34,582 nucleotides of DNA. Origin: Sulfuricurvum sp. (lineage in GTDB: Bacteria > Campylobacterota > Campylobacteria > Campylobacterales > Sulfurimonadaceae). Below, one piece after another: positions 25,091-34,158 of this stretch (its first letter is position 1; each line of letters starts with the position of its first letter). The position numbers were made by a program, and so were the translations under genes. The stretch lies in assembly GCF_022759005.1 (NCBI RefSeq), contig NZ_JAEMQA010000043.1:1-34582 (forward strand). The letters run 5' to 3'. The notes under the pieces are model-generated. The model was not told where the DNA came from, ran no database searches, and was given only the letters and a program-made list of their open reading frames with translations.

Positions 25091-25903
25091 ATGAGAATAG
25101 AATTGATGGAACAAATCGAAAATGTACCGATGTTGCCCGAAACGGTACAAAAAGTTGAGTTGGTATTTAATGATCCAAATGCGACAATCGCCGATATGGC
25201 TGATGCGATAAAAAATGATCCGATTATTACGGCATATATTCTCAGAACAGCGAACTCACCTATGTACGGATTGAGCCGAACGGTTAATGATATTGCAACA
25301 GCGATATCATTATTGGGGAGAGAGGCTGTTCGTACGTTTACGATTGCCTCGGCTGCAAACTCTTGTATGGAACTTGATCTTTCACCTTACGGGATGAGTA
25401 AAGATGCCTATCTCACACGTTCGCAATTACAAAATGCTCTTGTGAGCCGATGGGTATCCAAAGTGGATCGCTCATTATTGGGTCATCTCTCGTTGGCATC
25501 ATTTCTATTAGAACTTGGGAAAGTGGTGATTAGCCGCTATTTGATCGAATCAAATCAAAGTGCCCTTTTGAGCGAAAATCTGGAAAAAGGGATTTCGATC
25601 AAGCAAGCTGAAATCGTAGCGTGCGGATCCAAATCGGAAGATGTGACGGCAACTCTCTTCTTTAAATGGAATTTTGATCCTGATTTGGTTCATTTGATCC
25701 GTTTTGCCAATGAACCCGAAGATGCCTCTGATCCTGAAACGCAAGAGATGGCAAAATTCCTAAAAGTGGCAAAAGAGGCGATTACTCTCGATGGAAAAAT
25801 CACCGATGAGACCCTCAAAAATGCGCATGAATTGATCGAAGAGTATGGCATGAACCAAAATCTTTTTGATGAAGCGGTCGAAAAAATTCTCACTGCCGCT
25901 TAA
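25091..25903 (+). CDS. HDOD domain signalling protein
   Basis: The 270-residue protein carries an HDOD domain over about 6-200: LMEQIENVPMLPETVQKV, a DPNATIADMADAIKNDPIITAYILRTANS-type block (about 31-60) and ATAISLLGREAVRTF. HDOD proteins are regulatory relatives of HD phosphohydrolases that lack catalytic residues; in bacteria several act in signalling or motility control. No GGDEF, EAL or receiver domain is attached. The last 60 residues are helical and acidic. ATG at 25091 is used because GGAG lies 7 nt upstream; an ATG at 25079 is less likely. Its stop overlaps by 3 nt the stop of a small gene on the other strand. Confidence 0.85.
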   Translation: MRIELMEQIENVPMLPETVQKVELVFNDPNATIADMADAIKNDPIITAYILRTANSPMYGLSRTVNDIATAISLLGREAVRTFTIASAANSCMELDLSPYGMSKDAYLTRSQLQNALVSRWVSKVDRSLLGHLSLASFLLELGKVVISRYLIESNQSALLSENLEKGISIKQAEIVACGSKSEDVTATLFFKWNFDPDLVHLIRFANEPEDASDPETQEMAKFLKVAKEAITLDGKITDETLKNAHELIEEYGMNQNLFDEAVEKILTAA

Positions 25904-26133
25904 TTATCTTCTTTTCTATAACTTCCCGCTTTGCAGCCGTTTGGGCTGCTGGGTGGATTATCCCTCAAATAACATAAATCTTCATAAGTTTGTTTCAGTA
26001 CTTTACTTTCCCGCAATAACGGCAGCATTTTGGCATCTTTTTCATTCTGTGAAAGTGATTGATTGTATAGCAGTGCTTTAACTTCGCTATCTACAGCAGC
26101 AAGAGCAGCTTCGATATGGGTGAGTGAAATCAT
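25900..26133 (-). CDS. Small conserved-looking protein, unknown function
   Basis: This 77-residue protein begins MISLTHIEAALAAVDSEVKALL and is mostly helical, with heptad-like hydrophobic spacing up to residue 58. It then has a flexible Pro/Ser/Gly tail that ends in charged residues. I do not recognise a family. It lies 38 nt downstream of rnhB on the same strand and has its own TATAAT (minus strand, 26159-26154) and GAGA near the start codon. The plus-strand reading of the same region is not protein-like. The stop codons of this gene and the HDOD gene overlap. Confidence 0.55.
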   Translation of the reverse strand: MISLTHIEAALAAVDSEVKALLYNQSLSQNEKDAKMLPLLRESKVLKQTYEDLCYLRDNPPSSPNGCKAGSYRKEDN

Positions 26134-26153
26134 ACGGTCTCTTTTTTTAATCC

Positions 26154-26159
26154 TATTAT
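26154..26159 (-). promoter_or_regulatory. -10 box upstream of the 77-residue protein gene
   Basis: TATAAT on the minus strand, 20 nt before the ATG at 26133, between rnhB and the small gene. There is no clear -35. Confidence 0.4.
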
Positions 26160-26171
26160 AACGATCTAGTT

Positions 26172-26720
26172 CTAAAATAATGAGGGTTGCAACGCTTTTA
26201 ATTTGAAACTTTTACGGTGAATTTCACAATAGCCGTATTGACGGATGGCTTCGATGTGGGATGCACAGCCATACCCCTTGTGTCCTTCAAATCCGTATTG
26301 CGGATAGAGCGGGGCGAGTTCCACCATCTCACGATCCCGTGTCACTTTGGCTAAAATCGAGGCAGCGCTTACTTCGGGGATCGTCGCATCGGCTTTGATC
26401 ATCGTTCGGATTCCGCTCACTCCGAATTTGGAATTACCGTCATAGAGATAGTCGGCTTCTCCTAATGCTTCCATAATTTCTCTAAGCCCTGCTGATAGAC
26501 ATTTTGAAATACCGAGGGTATCTATTTGTTCTGGAGAAAAACGGCTGATATGAAAACGGCTTTTAGAACGTATTTCATCAAAAAGCGCTTCGCGTTTTCT
26601 TTCGCTCAATTTTTTCGAGTCTCCCAAACCTTCGATAACTTCATCGAGAATGACACCCGCAATATATAACGGTCCTGCTAACGGTCCACGTCCTGCTTCA
26701 TCAATTCCACACAATAACAT
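26172..26720 (-). CDS. rnhB: Ribonuclease HII
   Basis: RNase HII removes single ribonucleotides and RNA from RNA-DNA hybrids. The 182-residue protein has the type 2 signature CGIDEAGRGPLAGP with catalytic Asp7 and Glu8, then GLGDSKKLSE, a further acidic residue in LYDGNSKFG and the EVSAASILAKVTRDR block. HKGYGCASHIEAIRQYG near the C-terminus is also typical. ATG at 26720 is chosen because AGGAG stands 5 nt upstream within the end of the preceding gene; an in-frame ATG at 26750 would overlap that gene. It is 2 nt downstream of the ATPase gene, so they are one transcription unit. Confidence 0.96.
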   Translation of the reverse strand: MLLCGIDEAGRGPLAGPLYIAGVILDEVIEGLGDSKKLSERKREALFDEIRSKSRFHISRFSPEQIDTLGISKCLSAGLREIMEALGEADYLYDGNSKFGVSGIRTMIKADATIPEVSAASILAKVTRDREMVELAPLYPQYGFEGHKGYGCASHIEAIRQYGYCEIHRKSFKLKALQPSLF

Positions 26721-26722
26721 GT

Positions 26723-27793
26723 TCACTCCTCTCCCTCGCTTAATGCCCATCGCTCAAACGGAATCATCTCAATGCGTGATACCGGATGAGAGAGGGTGCT
26801 TTCCAAATTCATGGTGACTACGATAACTTCTCGTACCCGATTGGAGACGATAAATGCTTCGAGTGCTTCTACTTTTTTAAAAAGAGCATGTTCGTTGGCA
26901 AAGGGCGATGCGATAATAATCTGCTGTCTTTGCGGAAGGAAAAAATCGATCCCCTCATCATAATAACATTCAATACCGTGTTTATCAAGCTCTGAAAAAA
27001 TAAGATTTTCAAACAATCGCCCGAAATGTTTTTGAAGTACGAGTGCGTGTTTGATGGCTATGTCACACAGGTAGAGTTTTTTGACCGCGCTGGGATGATT
27101 GTATTTGGAGAGGCTTTTAAGGTAACCGCGCTTATACATCGATTCAAGATGCAGATAAAGCTTGTCTTTTGAGATTTTACGTTCCGATTTGAGTCGTTCA
27201 TACAGATTGAAAGCGGAAACTTTTTGGGTCACCATTTTTGAGGCTTGAGAGAGGATGGAAAATTCTATCGGATCCAATGCCCGTTGAAGGGTACTTTGTA
27301 GGTAAAGGACTCTCTCTTCACTAGGGATGCGGTGCATCGCTGGAAAACCGCCGAGCTGAAAAAAGTGGTTCAGTGCGGTAGAATCAAATTTGCTTTCAAA
27401 AGCAAGAAACTCTTCATAATCGAGCAAAGGGAGTTGAAGAGCGCTGAAAGGGAGTTCTAAAAGGACTTCTGAAGTGAGAAGTATTTGCTCAATCTCAAAG
27501 AGCCGTATCGATTCGTGATAGTTATCTAAGGCAAGGATGGAGATCTTGTTTTCACGGCAAAACTGAGGCAGAGTATTATTGAGTTCCTCGATGTTGAGTC
27601 GGATATCTCGACAATCAAGGTAAAGATAGGTTGGTTTTTTGTGAGACAGGAGGTAATTTTTGAGTAGCGAACTTTTCCCTGACTGCGAAATTCCGTAAAT
27701 CAGGGTATTTTCTTCACCGATTGTGAATTTTCGTTCTATAAACCCTGCATTATGCAAATCGTATCGATAGTATTCGTCTAATAAAGTATTCAT
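26723..27793 (-). CDS. P-loop ATPase of the AAA_14/DUF4143 type
   Basis: This 356-residue protein has an N-terminal P-loop domain with Walker A YGISQSGKSSL near residues 33-43. The predicted Walker B strand is ISILALDN, with Asn where most relatives have Glu. A winged-helix-like middle (KISKDKLYLHLESMYKRGYL) follows, and a C-terminal nuclease-like fold (LFENLIFSEL, IDFFL, IIIASPF) is reminiscent of DUF4143 ATPases. Such proteins are widespread and poorly characterised. ATG at 27793 is used; ATG at 27805 would be almost leaderless relative to the predicted promoter. It is transcribed with rnhB. Confidence 0.68.
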   Translation of the reverse strand: MNTLLDEYYRYDLHNAGFIERKFTIGEENTLIYGISQSGKSSLLKNYLLSHKKPTYLYLDCRDIRLNIEELNNTLPQFCRENKISILALDNYHESIRLFEIEQILLTSEVLLELPFSALQLPLLDYEEFLAFESKFDSTALNHFFQLGGFPAMHRIPSEERVLYLQSTLQRALDPIEFSILSQASKMVTQKVSAFNLYERLKSERKISKDKLYLHLESMYKRGYLKSLSKYNHPSAVKKLYLCDIAIKHALVLQKHFGRLFENLIFSELDKHGIECYYDEGIDFFLPQRQQIIIASPFANEHALFKKVEALEAFIVSNRVREVIVVTMNLESTLSHPVSRIEMIPFERWALSEGEE

Positions 27794-27814
27794 ACCCAAA
27801 ATCATACCCTAAAA

Positions 27815-27820
27815 ATTATA
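27815..27820 (-). promoter_or_regulatory. -10 box of the ATPase-rnhB unit
   Basis: TATAAT on the minus strand, with TTACTT 17 nt upstream as a poor -35. The start would fall near 27808. It is divergent from the S10 promoter. Confidence 0.45.
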
Positions 27821-27879
27821 GCTTCCTTATTAAAAGGAAGTAAATTTTACCATGAAACCATTTTTTGCCCCTAAAATCC

Positions 27880-27908
27880 TTGACCCAAGCAATGTATGTC
27901 GGTATAAT
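27880..27908 (+). promoter_or_regulatory. Sigma70 promoter of the S10 ribosomal operon
   Basis: TTGACC (27880-27885), exactly 17 nt, then TATAAT (27903-27908) is nearly a full consensus. It is the strongest sigma70 promoter seen here and gives a leader of about 50 nt before rpsJ. Confidence 0.9.
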
Positions 27909-27924
27909 TTCGCCGCCTTATATA

Positions 27925-27939
27925 GTCAGTTCGACTGAC
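27925..27939 (+). promoter_or_regulatory. Leader hairpin of the S10 operon
   Basis: GTCAGT and ACTGAC form a 6-bp stem with a TCG loop in the short rpsJ leader, 25 nt before the ATG. The leader is too short for the long L4-binding structure known from E. coli. The hairpin could still be regulatory or only protect the 5' end. Confidence 0.4.
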
Positions 27940-27964
27940 GAGTTCTTTTATCTAAGGAAAAATT

Positions 27965-28276
27965 ATGGAAAAAATTCGTTTGAAACTTAGAGCATACGAT
28001 CATCGTGTACTTGATCGTTCAGTTGCCTCTATTGTTGAAGCTGTAAAGCGAACGGGTGCGGAAATCCGCGGACCGATCCCTTTGCCAACCAAGATTCGTA
28101 AATATACGGTTCTTAAATCTCCGCATGTCAACAAAGACTCGCGTGAGCAATTTGAGATCCGCATGCACGCACGTTTGATCGACATCGTGTCGGCTACGCC
28201 AGATACAGTTGATTCGTTGATGAAGCTTGACTTGGCTCCGGAAGTGGACGTAGAAGTTCGCTCTATGGACAAGTAA
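27965..28276 (+). CDS. rpsJ: 30S ribosomal protein S10 (NusE)
   Basis: A 103-residue S10 protein that assembles in the 30S head and also acts with NusB in antitermination. [14 protein letters not shown] at the N-terminus, GPIPLPTKI in the loop that extends into the subunit, and [14 protein letters not shown] are family blocks. The length is normal. AAGGA precedes the ATG by 7 nt. It is the first gene of the S10 operon and follows a consensus promoter and a short leader. Confidence 0.98.
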   Translation: MEKIRLKLRAYDHRVLDRSVASIVEAVKRTGAEIRGPIPLPTKIRKYTVLKSPHVNKDSREQFEIRMHARLIDIVSATPDTVDSLMKLDLAPEVDVEVRSMDK

Positions 28277-28286
28277 GGAGTAGGGT

Positions 28287-28862
28287 GTGGAATACATTGT
28301 AGAAAAAATCGGCATGAGCCGAACAATCGGTGCTACTAGCAAAGCAGTAACTCTTTTAAAAGTAAAAGAAGCGAAAGTTTGCGAAGTAAACGACGGTGTT
28401 GCTCTTGTAGCATACAGCGAAGGTAAATCGATGAATAAACCGGTTGAAGGTCAACAAAAGAAATACAATCTTTCTGCTGAATTCAACAAATTTGCAACAT
28501 TGGAAGTAGCAAACACCGAAGCCGGTGATTTAGATATGGCTCCTTTGGCAAATGCACAAACGGTTAAATCATCTTTCAATACAAAAGGTCGCGGTTTCAC
28601 CGGTGTTATGAAACGCTGGAACTTCGGTGGGGGTCCTGCAGCGCATGGTCACCGTTTCCACCGTACAAGTGGTTCTATCGGTAACCGTGAATGGCCGGGT
28701 AAAGTCCAAAAAGGGCGTAAAATGTCAGGACAATACGGTAACGAGCAAGTAACCGTTAAAAACGAAGTTATGTCATTTGACGCAGAAAACGGTGTATTGG
28801 TTGTTGTGGGTTCAATCCCAGGAGCAAACGGTGCATTAGGTCGAGTAAAGGTTGTTAAATAA
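28287..28862 (+). CDS. rplC: 50S ribosomal protein L3
   Basis: A 191-residue L3 protein, early assembling and close to the peptidyl transferase centre. The characteristic central segment [20 protein letters not shown] and the following [15 protein letters not shown] block are present. The start is GTG, supported by AAGGAG 6 nt upstream. A slightly shorter N-terminal beta-barrel than in E. coli (209 residues) is visible. Its stop overlaps the rplD start by one base (TAATG), the usual coupling. Confidence 0.97.
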   Translation: MEYIVEKIGMSRTIGATSKAVTLLKVKEAKVCEVNDGVALVAYSEGKSMNKPVEGQQKKYNLSAEFNKFATLEVANTEAGDLDMAPLANAQTVKSSFNTKGRGFTGVMKRWNFGGGPAAHGHRFHRTSGSIGNREWPGKVQKGRKMSGQYGNEQVTVKNEVMSFDAENGVLVVVGSIPGANGALGRVKVVK

Positions 28863-29473
28863 TGAGCGCGATTGTACTGAACGAAAAATTCGAAAAAGCC
28901 TCAGAAGCAGCATTGCCGGAGAGCTTTAGTGGTATCAACCCGCATAACCTCTACTTGTACGTTAAATCGTATCAAGCAGGTCTTCGTGCAGATACTGCGT
29001 CAGCTAAAACACGCAGTGAAATGCGCGGTGGTGGTAAAAAACCATGGGCACAAAAAGGTAAAGGTGGAGCGCGTGCTGGTTCACGTCGTTCACCTGTATG
29101 GGTAGGCGGAGCCGTTGTTCACGGTCCAAATACTGGTCGTAACTACGATCAAAAAATCAACAAAAAGCAAAAGAAATTGGCGCTTAAGTGTGCGTTGGAT
29201 GCTTTGGCTCAAGCAGGGAAACTATTCATCGTTGATACGATTGAAGTTCCAAGCGGAAAAACAAAAGATGCAAAAGTATTGTTCGATAACTTGAATGTAC
29301 GTGATGCATTGCTCGTCAAAAAAATTCTTGACGAAAAAACGTATTTGGCATTCCGTAACATCTCTAAAACGTATATCGTTGAAGAGAATGAACTCAACGC
29401 CTTTTTGGCTGCGACATACCGCTCGGTAGTAATCGAAAAAGCGGTATGGGAAAATCTGACTAAAGAGAGCTAA
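28862..29473 (+). CDS. rplD: 50S ribosomal protein L4
   Basis: A 203-residue L4 protein lining the nascent-peptide exit tunnel. The extended tunnel loop is seen in [18 protein letters not shown] and [23 protein letters not shown], followed by the globular domain. In E. coli, L4 also represses the S10 operon; whether it does so here is unknown, because the leader is short. The ATG overlaps the rplC stop by one base. Confidence 0.97.
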   Translation: MSAIVLNEKFEKASEAALPESFSGINPHNLYLYVKSYQAGLRADTASAKTRSEMRGGGKKPWAQKGKGGARAGSRRSPVWVGGAVVHGPNTGRNYDQKINKKQKKLALKCALDALAQAGKLFIVDTIEVPSGKTKDAKVLFDNLNVRDALLVKKILDEKTYLAFRNISKTYIVEENELNAFLAATYRSVVIEKAVWENLTKES

Positions 29474-29474
29474 G

Positions 29475-29756
29475 ATGGCAGATATTACTGATATCAAATC
29501 AATCCTGTATACAGAGAAGACTCTTGGTCTTCAAGAAGAGGGTGTTATTGTTGTTCAAACGTCTCCACGTATGACAAAAAACGCTCTTAAAGAGGTGTTT
29601 AGAGAGTATTTCGGAATCGTTCCGGCTCGCGTTAACTCACTAAACCAAGACGGAAAAGTAAAACGTTTCCGTGGTCTTGCTGGTAAACAAAACGACTTTA
29701 AAAAGTTCTATGTGAAATTGCCAGAAGGCGCACAAATCGATAGTTTGGCGGTGTAA
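29475..29756 (+). CDS. rplW: 50S ribosomal protein L23
   Basis: A 93-residue L23 protein at the tunnel exit, the docking site for trigger factor and SRP. It shows the [11 protein letters not shown] segment near residue 13, [23 protein letters not shown] and a [13 protein letters not shown] strand. The usual order L4-L23-L2 is kept. The gene starts 1 nt after the rplD stop. No special feature. Confidence 0.96.
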   Translation: MADITDIKSILYTEKTLGLQEEGVIVVQTSPRMTKNALKEVFREYFGIVPARVNSLNQDGKVKRFRGLAGKQNDFKKFYVKLPEGAQIDSLAV

Positions 29757-29757
29757 T

Positions 29758-30603
29758 ATGGCGATCAAAACGTATAAACCAACCACCCCGAGCCGACGTT
29801 TCTATACAAACGTTGACAACTCGGACATCACGGCAAAAGCGTCAGTTCGTTCATTGTTGGTAAAACTTCCTGCAGCTGCTGGACGTAACAACAACGGTCG
29901 TATCACATCACGCCACAAAGAAGCGGGAGCTAAAAAGCTTTACCGTATCATCGATTTCAAACGTAACAAATTCGGTGTAGCCGGAACTGTTGCAGCAATC
30001 GAGTACGATCCGTACCGTAACTGTCGTATCGCATTGATCAACTACGTTGACGGTGACAAACGTTACATTCTCCAACCAAAAGGTTTGGTAGTGGGTGATA
30101 GCGTTATGGCTGCTGAAAGCGGATTGGACATTAAAGCGGGTAACGCAATGAAATTGATGAACATCCCTGTGGGGACAACCGTTCACAATATCGAACTTAA
30201 ACCGGGCAAAGGTGGACAAATCGTTCGTTCAGCTGGTACATCTGCACAAATCATGGGTCGTGAAGGGAAATACGTTTCACTTCGTCTTCCATCAAGTGAA
30301 ATGCGTTATGTATTAGGTGAATGTATGGCGACTGTCGGTACTGTCGGTAACGAAGAGTACATCAACGTCGTATTCGGTAAAGCGGGTCGTACTCGTCATA
30401 TGGGTATCCGTCCTCAAACGCGTGGTTCTGCGATGAACCCTATCGATCACCCACACGGTGGTGGTGAAGGTAAAACAAACTCAGGACGTCACCCGGTTAC
30501 TCCATGGGGTAAACCGACTAAAGGTGCTAAAACACGTAAGAAGAAAGCAAGTGATAAATTGATTATTACTCGCCGTAAACCAAATGCTAAAAGGGTAGGC
30601 TAA
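29758..30603 (+). CDS. rplB: 50S ribosomal protein L2
   Basis: A 281-residue L2 protein, needed for subunit joining and peptidyl transfer. [16 protein letters not shown] opens the protein, [16 protein letters not shown] matches the RNA-binding block, and [14 protein letters not shown] near residue 226 carries the highly conserved histidine. The C-terminus is rich in Lys/Arg. It is about 8 residues longer than in E. coli. It starts 1 nt after the rplW stop. Confidence 0.98.
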   Translation: MAIKTYKPTTPSRRFYTNVDNSDITAKASVRSLLVKLPAAAGRNNNGRITSRHKEAGAKKLYRIIDFKRNKFGVAGTVAAIEYDPYRNCRIALINYVDGDKRYILQPKGLVVGDSVMAAESGLDIKAGNAMKLMNIPVGTTVHNIELKPGKGGQIVRSAGTSAQIMGREGKYVSLRLPSSEMRYVLGECMATVGTVGNEEYINVVFGKAGRTRHMGIRPQTRGSAMNPIDHPHGGGEGKTNSGRHPVTPWGKPTKGAKTRKKKASDKLIITRRKPNAKRVG

Positions 30604-30605
30604 TC

Positions 30606-30887
30606 ATGGCTAGATCAGTAAAAAAAGGCCCATTTGTTGATGGACACCTTATGAAAAAAGTGATTGCTGCCAAAGAGACGAAAAACACTAAACCAATCAA
30701 AACTTGGTCACGCCGCAGTGTGGTATTGCCAGACATGATCGGTTTGACGTTTAACGTTCACAATGGCCGTCAGTTTGTACCGGTTTTCGTAACGGAAAAC
30801 CACATCGGTTACAAACTTGGTGAATTTGCACCAACACGTACATTTAAGGGCCACAAAGGTTCTGTACAAAAGAAAATCGGGAAATAA
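30606..30887 (+). CDS. rpsS: 30S ribosomal protein S19
   Basis: A 93-residue S19 protein of the 30S head. [35 protein letters not shown] and [18 protein letters not shown] are diagnostic. The length matches the family. It lies between L2 and L22, as in all S10 operons, with only 2 nt between it and rplB. Confidence 0.98.
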   Translation: MARSVKKGPFVDGHLMKKVIAAKETKNTKPIKTWSRRSVVLPDMIGLTFNVHNGRQFVPVFVTENHIGYKLGEFAPTRTFKGHKGSVQKKIGK

Positions 30888-30896
30888 GGAAGAGAT

Positions 30897-31214
30897 ATGG
30901 CAAGAGCACTATTAAAATTCGTTCGCGTATCTCCGACTAAATCTCGTTTGATCGCTCGCGAAGTTCAAGGAATGAATGCAGAGCAAGCAATGGCAGCATT
31001 GGAGTTCACTCCAAACAAAGCCGCACGTATCATTGCCAAAGTGGTAGCATCAGCAGTTGCTAACAGCGGTATCGACGCTCAAGATTGTGTTATCACGTCT
31101 TGCCGTGTTGATAACGGTCCGGTTTTGAAACGTTTTATGCAACGTGCGCGTGGTACCGCTTCAGGTATCCGTAAACCGACAGCACACATTTTGGTAGAAG
31201 TAGAGGGTAAATAA
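30897..31214 (+). CDS. rplV: 50S ribosomal protein L22
   Basis: A 105-residue L22 protein whose beta-hairpin reaches into the exit tunnel. [17 protein letters not shown] at the N-terminus and [24 protein letters not shown] at the hairpin and C-terminus are conserved. GGAAGAG stands about 5 nt before the ATG. The length is slightly below the E. coli protein (110 residues). Confidence 0.97.
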   Translation: MARALLKFVRVSPTKSRLIAREVQGMNAEQAMAALEFTPNKAARIIAKVVASAVANSGIDAQDCVITSCRVDNGPVLKRFMQRARGTASGIRKPTAHILVEVEGK

Positions 31215-31216
31215 TT

Positions 31217-31927
31217 ATGGGTCATAAAGTTAATCCTATCGGTCTTCGTCTCGGTATCAACCGCAACTGGGAATCACGTTGGTTTCCTAACTTTAAAACA
31301 GCTGCGGTTTCATTGGGCGAAGACCATAAAATCCGTACCTATTTGAAAAAAGAACTCTACTATGCCGGTGTGAGCAATATCGTAATCGAGCGTACTGCGA
31401 AACGTCTTCGCGTTACAATCATTGCGGCTCGTCCGGGTATCATCATCGGTAAGAAAGGTTCTGACATTGAAAAAATCAAAGAATCTCTTCAAAACCTTAT
31501 CGGTAAGCCGGTAGCAGTTAACATCAAAGAAGAGAAAAAAGCACAAGCTTCTGCGCAACTCGTTGCAGAAAACGTTGCGACTCAACTTGAAAAACGTGTA
31601 GCGTTCCGCCGCGCGATGAAAAAAGTTATGCAAAATGCACAACGTGCAGGGGCAAAAGGGATCAAAGTTTCAGTAGCAGGTCGTCTTGGCGGTGCTGAGA
31701 TCGCTCGTACTGAGTGGTACCTTGAAGGTCGCGTACCGTTGCATACACTTCGTGCAAAAATCGATTACGGTTTTGCTGAAGCGCACACCACTTACGGTGT
31801 AATCGGTATTAAAGTTTGGATTTTCAAAGGTGAGGTTCTCACTAAAGGTATCCAACCAGAAGCAAAAGAATCTAAAGAAGAGGGTCGTGAAGAAAAACCA
31901 CGTCGTCCTCGTCGAAAGGCTAACTAA
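31217..31927 (+). CDS. rpsC: 30S ribosomal protein S3
   Basis: A 236-residue S3 protein at the mRNA entry tunnel with helicase-like function. It opens [15 protein letters not shown]. The KH type II domain holds the [16 protein letters not shown] loop near residues 74-89. The C-terminal domain has [13 protein letters not shown] and [15 protein letters not shown] charged tail rich in Glu, Lys and Arg closes the protein. It begins 2 nt after rplV. Confidence 0.98.
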   Translation: MGHKVNPIGLRLGINRNWESRWFPNFKTAAVSLGEDHKIRTYLKKELYYAGVSNIVIERTAKRLRVTIIAARPGIIIGKKGSDIEKIKESLQNLIGKPVAVNIKEEKKAQASAQLVAENVATQLEKRVAFRRAMKKVMQNAQRAGAKGIKVSVAGRLGGAEIARTEWYLEGRVPLHTLRAKIDYGFAEAHTTYGVIGIKVWIFKGEVLTKGIQPEAKESKEEGREEKPRRPRRKAN

Positions 31928-31929
31928 TC

Positions 31930-32355
31930 ATGTTAATGCCAAAGCGTACGAAATATCGTAAACAAATGAAAGGGCGTAACCGTGGTTACGCTACGAATGC
32001 CAACAAACTTGATTTCGGTTCTATCGGATTCAAAGCAACGGAAGCGGGACGTATTAACTCTCGCCAAATCGAAGCGGCTCGTATTGCAGCAAACCGTCAT
32101 ATCAAACGTCAAGGTAAAATCTGGATCCGCGTGTTCCCGGCTAAACCATTGACTGCCAAACCACTTGAAGTGCGTATGGGTAAAGGTAAAGGTTCTGTTG
32201 ACCAATGGGTAATGAACATCAAACCAGGCCGTATCATTTTTGAAATGGGTGGCGTTGAAGAGACTCTTGCTCGTGAAGCTTTGTCGCTTGCGATGCAAAA
32301 ACTTCCGTTCAAAACCAAAATTGTAACTGCGGAGATGAGCAATGAAATATACTGA
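31930..32355 (+). CDS. rplP: 50S ribosomal protein L16
   Basis: A 141-residue L16 protein of the central protuberance, involved in A-site tRNA binding. [19 protein letters not shown] is the usual start; ATG 31936 two codons later is an alternative. [25 protein letters not shown] and [12 protein letters not shown] are also conserved. It overlaps rpmC by 14 nt. Confidence 0.97.
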   Translation: MLMPKRTKYRKQMKGRNRGYATNANKLDFGSIGFKATEAGRINSRQIEAARIAANRHIKRQGKIWIRVFPAKPLTAKPLEVRMGKGKGSVDQWVMNIKPGRIIFEMGGVEETLAREALSLAMQKLPFKTKIVTAEMSNEIY

Positions 32356-32527
32356 TTTGAACGGCAAAACAGCTGCTGAACTTCAAGGGATGCTCAAAGA
32401 GAAAAAAATTGAGCTTTTCACTTTGAAAATTAAGCAAAAAATGATGCAATTGACTAACACGAGCGAACTTCGCGCGGCAAAAAAAGACATTGCACGCATT
32501 AACACTGCTATGAACGCAGTGAAGTAA
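32342..32527 (+). CDS. rpmC: 50S ribosomal protein L29
   Basis: A 61-residue two-helix L29 protein near the tunnel exit. [20 protein letters not shown] and the second helix [16 protein letters not shown] fit the family well. The start lies inside the rplP 3' end (14-nt overlap), with GGAGATGAGC upstream of the ATG giving GGAG at a suitable distance. Confidence 0.95.
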   Translation: MKYTDLNGKTAAELQGMLKEKKIELFTLKIKQKMMQLTNTSELRAAKKDIARINTAMNAVK

Positions 32528-32537
32528 GGGCTAAGCT

Positions 32538-32789
32538 ATGACACATAAACGTGAAATTCAAGGTATCGTAGTGACTAAAGCGGGCGACAAAACAGCAACT
32601 ATCGTTGTTGAGCGCCGTGTTATGCATCCACGTTACCACAAAACGGTAAAACGTTTCAAAAAATACATGATTCATGATGAAAACAACCAACTTAACGTTG
32701 GTGACGAAGTGGTTGCGATCGAGTGTCGCCCACTTTCAAAAAGCAAATCGTTCCGTCTTAAAACTCTTGTTAAAGGAGCGAACGCATGA
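32538..32789 (+). CDS. rpsQ: 30S ribosomal protein S17
   Basis: An 83-residue OB-fold S17 protein, one of the first to bind 16S rRNA. It contains [39 protein letters not shown] and [19 protein letters not shown], which are diagnostic. It overlaps rplN by 4 nt (ATGA). Confidence 0.97.
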   Translation: MTHKREIQGIVVTKAGDKTATIVVERRVMHPRYHKTVKRFKKYMIHDENNQLNVGDEVVAIECRPLSKSKSFRLKTLVKGANA

Positions 32790-33154
32790 TTCAAAGTTTT
32801 ACTCGTCTTGTTGTAGCCGATAACACAGGGGCTAAAGAGCTTATGTGTATCAAGGTTCTTGGCGGTTCAAAACGTCGTTATGCGACAGTAGGTGATGTTA
32901 TCATCGCTTCTGTTAAAAAAGCGGCTCCAACCGGTAAGATCAAAAAAGGTCAAGTTGTTACAGCGGTAGTTGTTCGTACGAAAAAAGAGGTTCACCGTGA
33001 AAACGGTTCACTTATCCGTTTCGACGAAAATGCAGCCGTAATCCTTGATAAAAAACGTGAGCCGATCGGTACACGTATTTTCGGACCTGTAAGCCGTGAA
33101 GTTCGTTATGCAGGTTTCATGAAAATCGTATCACTTGCTCCAGAGGTTGTATGA
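32786..33154 (+). CDS. rplN: 50S ribosomal protein L14
   Basis: A 122-residue L14 protein at the subunit interface. [19 protein letters not shown] at the N-terminus and [25 protein letters not shown] are conserved signatures. AAAGGAG precedes the ATG by 6 nt. Overlaps with rpsQ (4 nt) and rplX (4 nt) indicate tight coupling. Confidence 0.98.
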   Translation: MIQSFTRLVVADNTGAKELMCIKVLGGSKRRYATVGDVIIASVKKAAPTGKIKKGQVVTAVVVRTKKEVHRENGSLIRFDENAAVILDKKREPIGTRIFGPVSREVRYAGFMKIVSLAPEVV

Positions 33155-33384
33155 TGGCAAAATTTAATTTCAAAAAAGGCGACATCGTAGAAGTGATCGC
33201 CGGTGATGATAAAGGTACAAAAGCAGAATTGCTTGCGGTTATGCCTAAGAAAAACAAAGTGATCGTTAAAGGTGTTCGTGTTGCGAAAAAAGCAATCAAG
33301 CCTAGCGAGCAAAATCCACAAGGCGGTTTCTTGAGTAAAGAGATGCCTGTAGATGCATCAAATGTCCGTAAAGTTGAGGCGTAA
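33151..33384 (+). CDS. rplX: 50S ribosomal protein L24
   Basis: A 77-residue L24 protein that begins 50S assembly. The KOW motif is [20 protein letters not shown], and [16 protein letters not shown] and [15 protein letters not shown] follow. It is shorter than in E. coli (104 residues), as in relatives. The start is one of two consecutive ATG codons (33151 or 33154). Confidence 0.96.
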   Translation: MMAKFNFKKGDIVEVIAGDDKGTKAELLAVMPKKNKVIVKGVRVAKKAIKPSEQNPQGGFLSKEMPVDASNVRKVEA

Positions 33385-33386
33385 TC

Positions 33387-33932
33387 ATGGCACGACTAAA
33401 AGATAAATATTTGGCACTTAAGCCTGAGCTTCAATCATCTCTTGGAATTGCAAATGTAATGCAGGTTCCTGCTTTGGAAAAAGTGATCATTTCTGTTGGT
33501 TGTGGTTTTGCCATGAAAGACAACAAATTGATCCAAAGTATCCAAGATACTATCAGCAACATCGCTGGTCAACGTGCTTCTGTAGTTGTTGCACGTAAAT
33601 CGGTTGCTGGATTTAAAGTACGTGAAGGGATGCCGGTTGGTGTAAAAGTTACACTTCGCGGTGCTAAAATGTACGATTTCATGGATAAATTGATCTCATT
33701 GTCACTTCCACGTGTTAAAGACTTCCGTGGTATTCCACGTAACGGTTTTGATGGACGCGGAAATTACAACTTTGGTATCACTGAACAATTGATCTTCCCT
33801 GAAGTCAATTACGATGATATCATGCAAATCCACGGGATGAATATCACTGTGGTAACGACTGCTACGCAAGACAAAGATGCATTCAAGCTTCTTGAAATGC
33901 TCGGTATGCCGTTTGCTAAAGGGAGAGAATAA
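33387..33932 (+). CDS. rplE: 50S ribosomal protein L5
   Basis: A 181-residue L5 protein that binds 5S rRNA in the central protuberance. [37 protein letters not shown]-type sequence and [24 protein letters not shown] are visible; the last is highly diagnostic. Its stop overlaps the rpsN start by one base. The length is typical. Confidence 0.98.
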   Translation: MARLKDKYLALKPELQSSLGIANVMQVPALEKVIISVGCGFAMKDNKLIQSIQDTISNIAGQRASVVVARKSVAGFKVREGMPVGVKVTLRGAKMYDFMDKLISLSLPRVKDFRGIPRNGFDGRGNYNFGITEQLIFPEVNYDDIMQIHGMNITVVTTATQDKDAFKLLEMLGMPFAKGRE

Positions 33933-34117
33933 TGGCTAAGAAGTCTATGATCGCCAAAGCGGCGCGTAAACCTAAATTTGCAGTTCGTGCGTATACACGT
34001 TGTCAGATCTGTGGTCGTCCACACTCTGTCATCAGTGATTTCGGAATTTGTCGCGTTTGCTTCCGTAAAATGGCAAACGAAGGGTTAATCCCAGGCGTTA
34101 GAAAGTCAAGCTGGTAA
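33932..34117 (+). CDS. rpsN: 30S ribosomal protein S14, zinc-binding type
   Basis: A 61-residue S14 of the short zinc-binding (type Z) class. The four ligands are Cys24, Cys27, Cys40 and Cys43 in CQICGRPHS and [19 protein letters not shown] is the usual C-terminus. No zinc-free long paralogue is seen in the window. It overlaps rplE by one base, and a 41-nt gap separates it from rpsH. Confidence 0.97.
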   Translation: MAKKSMIAKAARKPKFAVRAYTRCQICGRPHSVISDFGICRVCFRKMANEGLIPGVRKSSW

Positions 34118-34158
34118 TTCCAGTTTGATACTCCTAATGATTAGATAAGGAATATTAA

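Noticed and set aside
31933-32367. 144-codon minus-strand frame over rplP
   Set aside because: Antisense shadow of a ribosomal protein gene.
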